Source: Oryzias latipes (Eukaryota; Chordata; Actinopteri; Beloniformes; Adrianichthyidae). Taken from it: a stretch of 64,000 bases of DNA. The DNA lies in NCBI RefSeq assembly GCF_002234675.1, contig NC_019875.2, forward strand, positions 26,524,318 to 26,588,317. The letters are read 5' to 3'. A program made the translations under genes and the position numbers. Of this stretch, positions 62,405-64,000 are shown one piece after another; positions within the stretch are counted from its first letter, which is position 1; each line of letters opens with the position of its first letter. A model generated the notes under the pieces. It worked only from the letters and a program-made list of their open reading frames with translations, had not been told where the DNA came from and made no database searches.

Positions 62405-62570
62405 AACCTATAAGCATGTTTTTTGACTGTTAGAGGAAACCAGAGGGCCATTTATGCAAGTCAAAAACATGCAAACTCCACATAGAAAAGTCCCAGCTGG
62501 GATTTGAACCAGGGCCTTCTCACTGTGAGAAGAGATTGCTAAGGACTACACCCACCATGAAGTCCATCTC
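62405..62570 (-). mobile_element. degenerate dispersed repeat, second copy
   Basis: Read on the - strand it has CTCACAGTGAGAAGGCCC, then TGGTTCAAATCCCAGCTGGG and GTGGAGTTTGCATGTTTTTG. It is the same family as 38830-39045, here in the opposite direction. Confidence 0.6.
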
Positions 62571-64000
62571 CAACCTTTTTGAGACAAAATAAACATAAAT
62601 TGTATGTATATAATGATGTTTATTTCTAAAACAGAGACATAGTTACACTGTTACTTTTGACCGTTTGTTAAATGCACATTTGGGTAACAGCTGAACTGTG
62701 TGCTCTGATGCTCTACCTAACAACAGTTCCCTGGACGCAGCACCTGTTCACTCTGCTAAACAGTTGTAGTTGATTTCTTCTTTAATAGCTTTTTTTCGGG
62801 AACGTCCAGTGAGTGTCGGAGCAGTAGGTGTGCTTCAGAGGTAGGTTAAAAGGCTGAAAGGGATGGATGAACTGGCAGGTTTTTACCACACTGCTGACAT
62901 GTTAAAGTCTTTTGCAGACTTTATACTGACATGCTGATGTGTTAAATGTCAGTTATTTCTTCAATGAATATCTGACGATACTGATATTTTTGTGCACTCT
63001 CACAGTACTTGTGAGTGTTTCTATTAAATGAGCCATGGTAGTTCAACGTGAATTAGGCTAAATTGATAAAGTAGAGAGCCCAAAAAATGACTGAAGACTT
63101 ACTTCTCTTCCACTTCTGCCTTTTATTCCATTTATTTTCATTTTGGATCCTGTTTCATCAGCTTTACATCTCTGGTTTTCCCAGTTGTCTGTTTTAGTAT
63201 CCTGGAAAGATGGATCTTTTAAATTATATCGTTGTGAAGAACAGTTGAAATTTGTAAACCAAAGCTGGCTTGGCTCAACCTTTAACATCATCAAGACAGA
63301 GTTTCTATCTGAATTTCCCAGAGTGGAGCCTTCCTGTTGTGGTTTTTTATTTCTTACTTGATTTTTTTTTTCAGTGTGTACTTTCAACAAATACTTGTTC
63401 ATTTAAATTCAAAGTTGTGCACAAATGGTTTAGGTTCCAACGAATTTCATCCTTTAGGGAATCATTGAAATATAACCTTAATGCACCATGGAAGGGCAAA
63501 TGTAATAATTTCATGAAATCAATTTCCCCTTTTCAGAGAAATAAAAGTTCAAGCCATCTCATTTAAAAGGAAAAAATCTTTTTGTAACCTTGTGTGGAAA
63601 ATGCATTCCTGTTCTCTGCGATGAGTGGCCTTGGTTACGAAGGTACGCATATACCAGGCTTCTTCCAAAAGACACAGGCCGTTCTCACATGATAGTGGTA
63701 GTTCTCATGGGAGACCTCGGCTACAGAGAATTAAGGGCCTATATATCATGCAAAATCAGCTTCTTGAGCTTTTAAGTTATTATAATGTTAATTCATCACG
63801 AAAAAACAACCCCAAAGCACCATTTTGATACATTCACGCATTTCTGAGTATTCATCCATAAAACTGCACTCTGAGCACCATACCCCCCCCCCCCCCATTT
63901 CCATTAAAATGAGCAGCTCCTCACACTGTGATATAGATAAGTGAGGAACAGCCCCTTCCAGGAAGAGTCTGTGTTGCCAGCACCGCCCCTGACTAACACA
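62571..64000. other. gene desert to window end
   Basis: No gene recognised. A poly(C) tract lies near 63883-63896. If the human order holds, gmds should lie beyond this end, transcribed toward foxc1. Confidence 0.4.

Overview
The window is vertebrate nuclear DNA, almost certainly from a teleost fish. It carries three forkhead transcription-factor genes in the order foxq1 - foxf2 - foxc1, all on the + strand, inside AT-rich DNA full of teleost-type transposable elements (RTE-like LINE ends, tRNA-derived SINEs, TTAA-flanked and hAT-like MITEs, a Ty3/gypsy chromovirus). Several repeat families remind me of medaka (Oryzias), but that is recollection and not a test. The gene order is the conserved FOXQ1-FOXF2-FOXC1 cluster of human 6p25, here packed into about 13 kb of coding span.

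Layout. 1-3.3 kb: upstream DNA with no supported gene. 3.5-4.6 kb: foxq1, one exon, with a TATA-like box and poly(A) signal. 5.2-5.65 kb: the 3' end of an RTE-type LINE, split by a hAT-like MITE. 6.1-8.2 kb: foxf2, two exons with a 765-bp intron. 8.2-15 kb: intergenic DNA with SINE/LINE-derived repeats, a GATA microsatellite and two divergently oriented CTCF-like motifs. 15.3-17.2 kb: foxc1, one exon. 17-64 kb: no host protein gene that I can support. It is a gene desert of the kind that usually surrounds developmental regulators, with many repeats, a partial LTR (20.8-21.2 kb, - strand) and one complete LTR retrotransposon at 43,108-48,557.

The retrotransposon is the most striking object. 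It lies on the - strand, has two 551-bp LTRs with no difference that I can see, a 5-bp target duplication TAATT, open gag and gag-pol frames, and a C-terminal chromodomain. Two mechanisms can be read directly from the sequence. (1) An 11-nt primer-binding site, one base after the 5' LTR, is exactly complementary to 11 nt inside the LTR at a plausible transcript 5' end. This is the self-priming arrangement known for the Tf1/sushi group. (2) In the gag/pol overlap there is a canonical U UUA AAC slippery site in the gag frame, then a 6-nt spacer and a 9-bp perfect hairpin whose loop holds the gag stop codon. Together these suggest a recently inserted, possibly still competent element.

The three forkhead proteins are nuclear DNA-binding regulators and are probably controlled by shared long-range enhancers, so the large non-coding interval after foxc1 is where cis-regulation would be sought. 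I could not run alignments, so conserved non-coding elements are not called individually.
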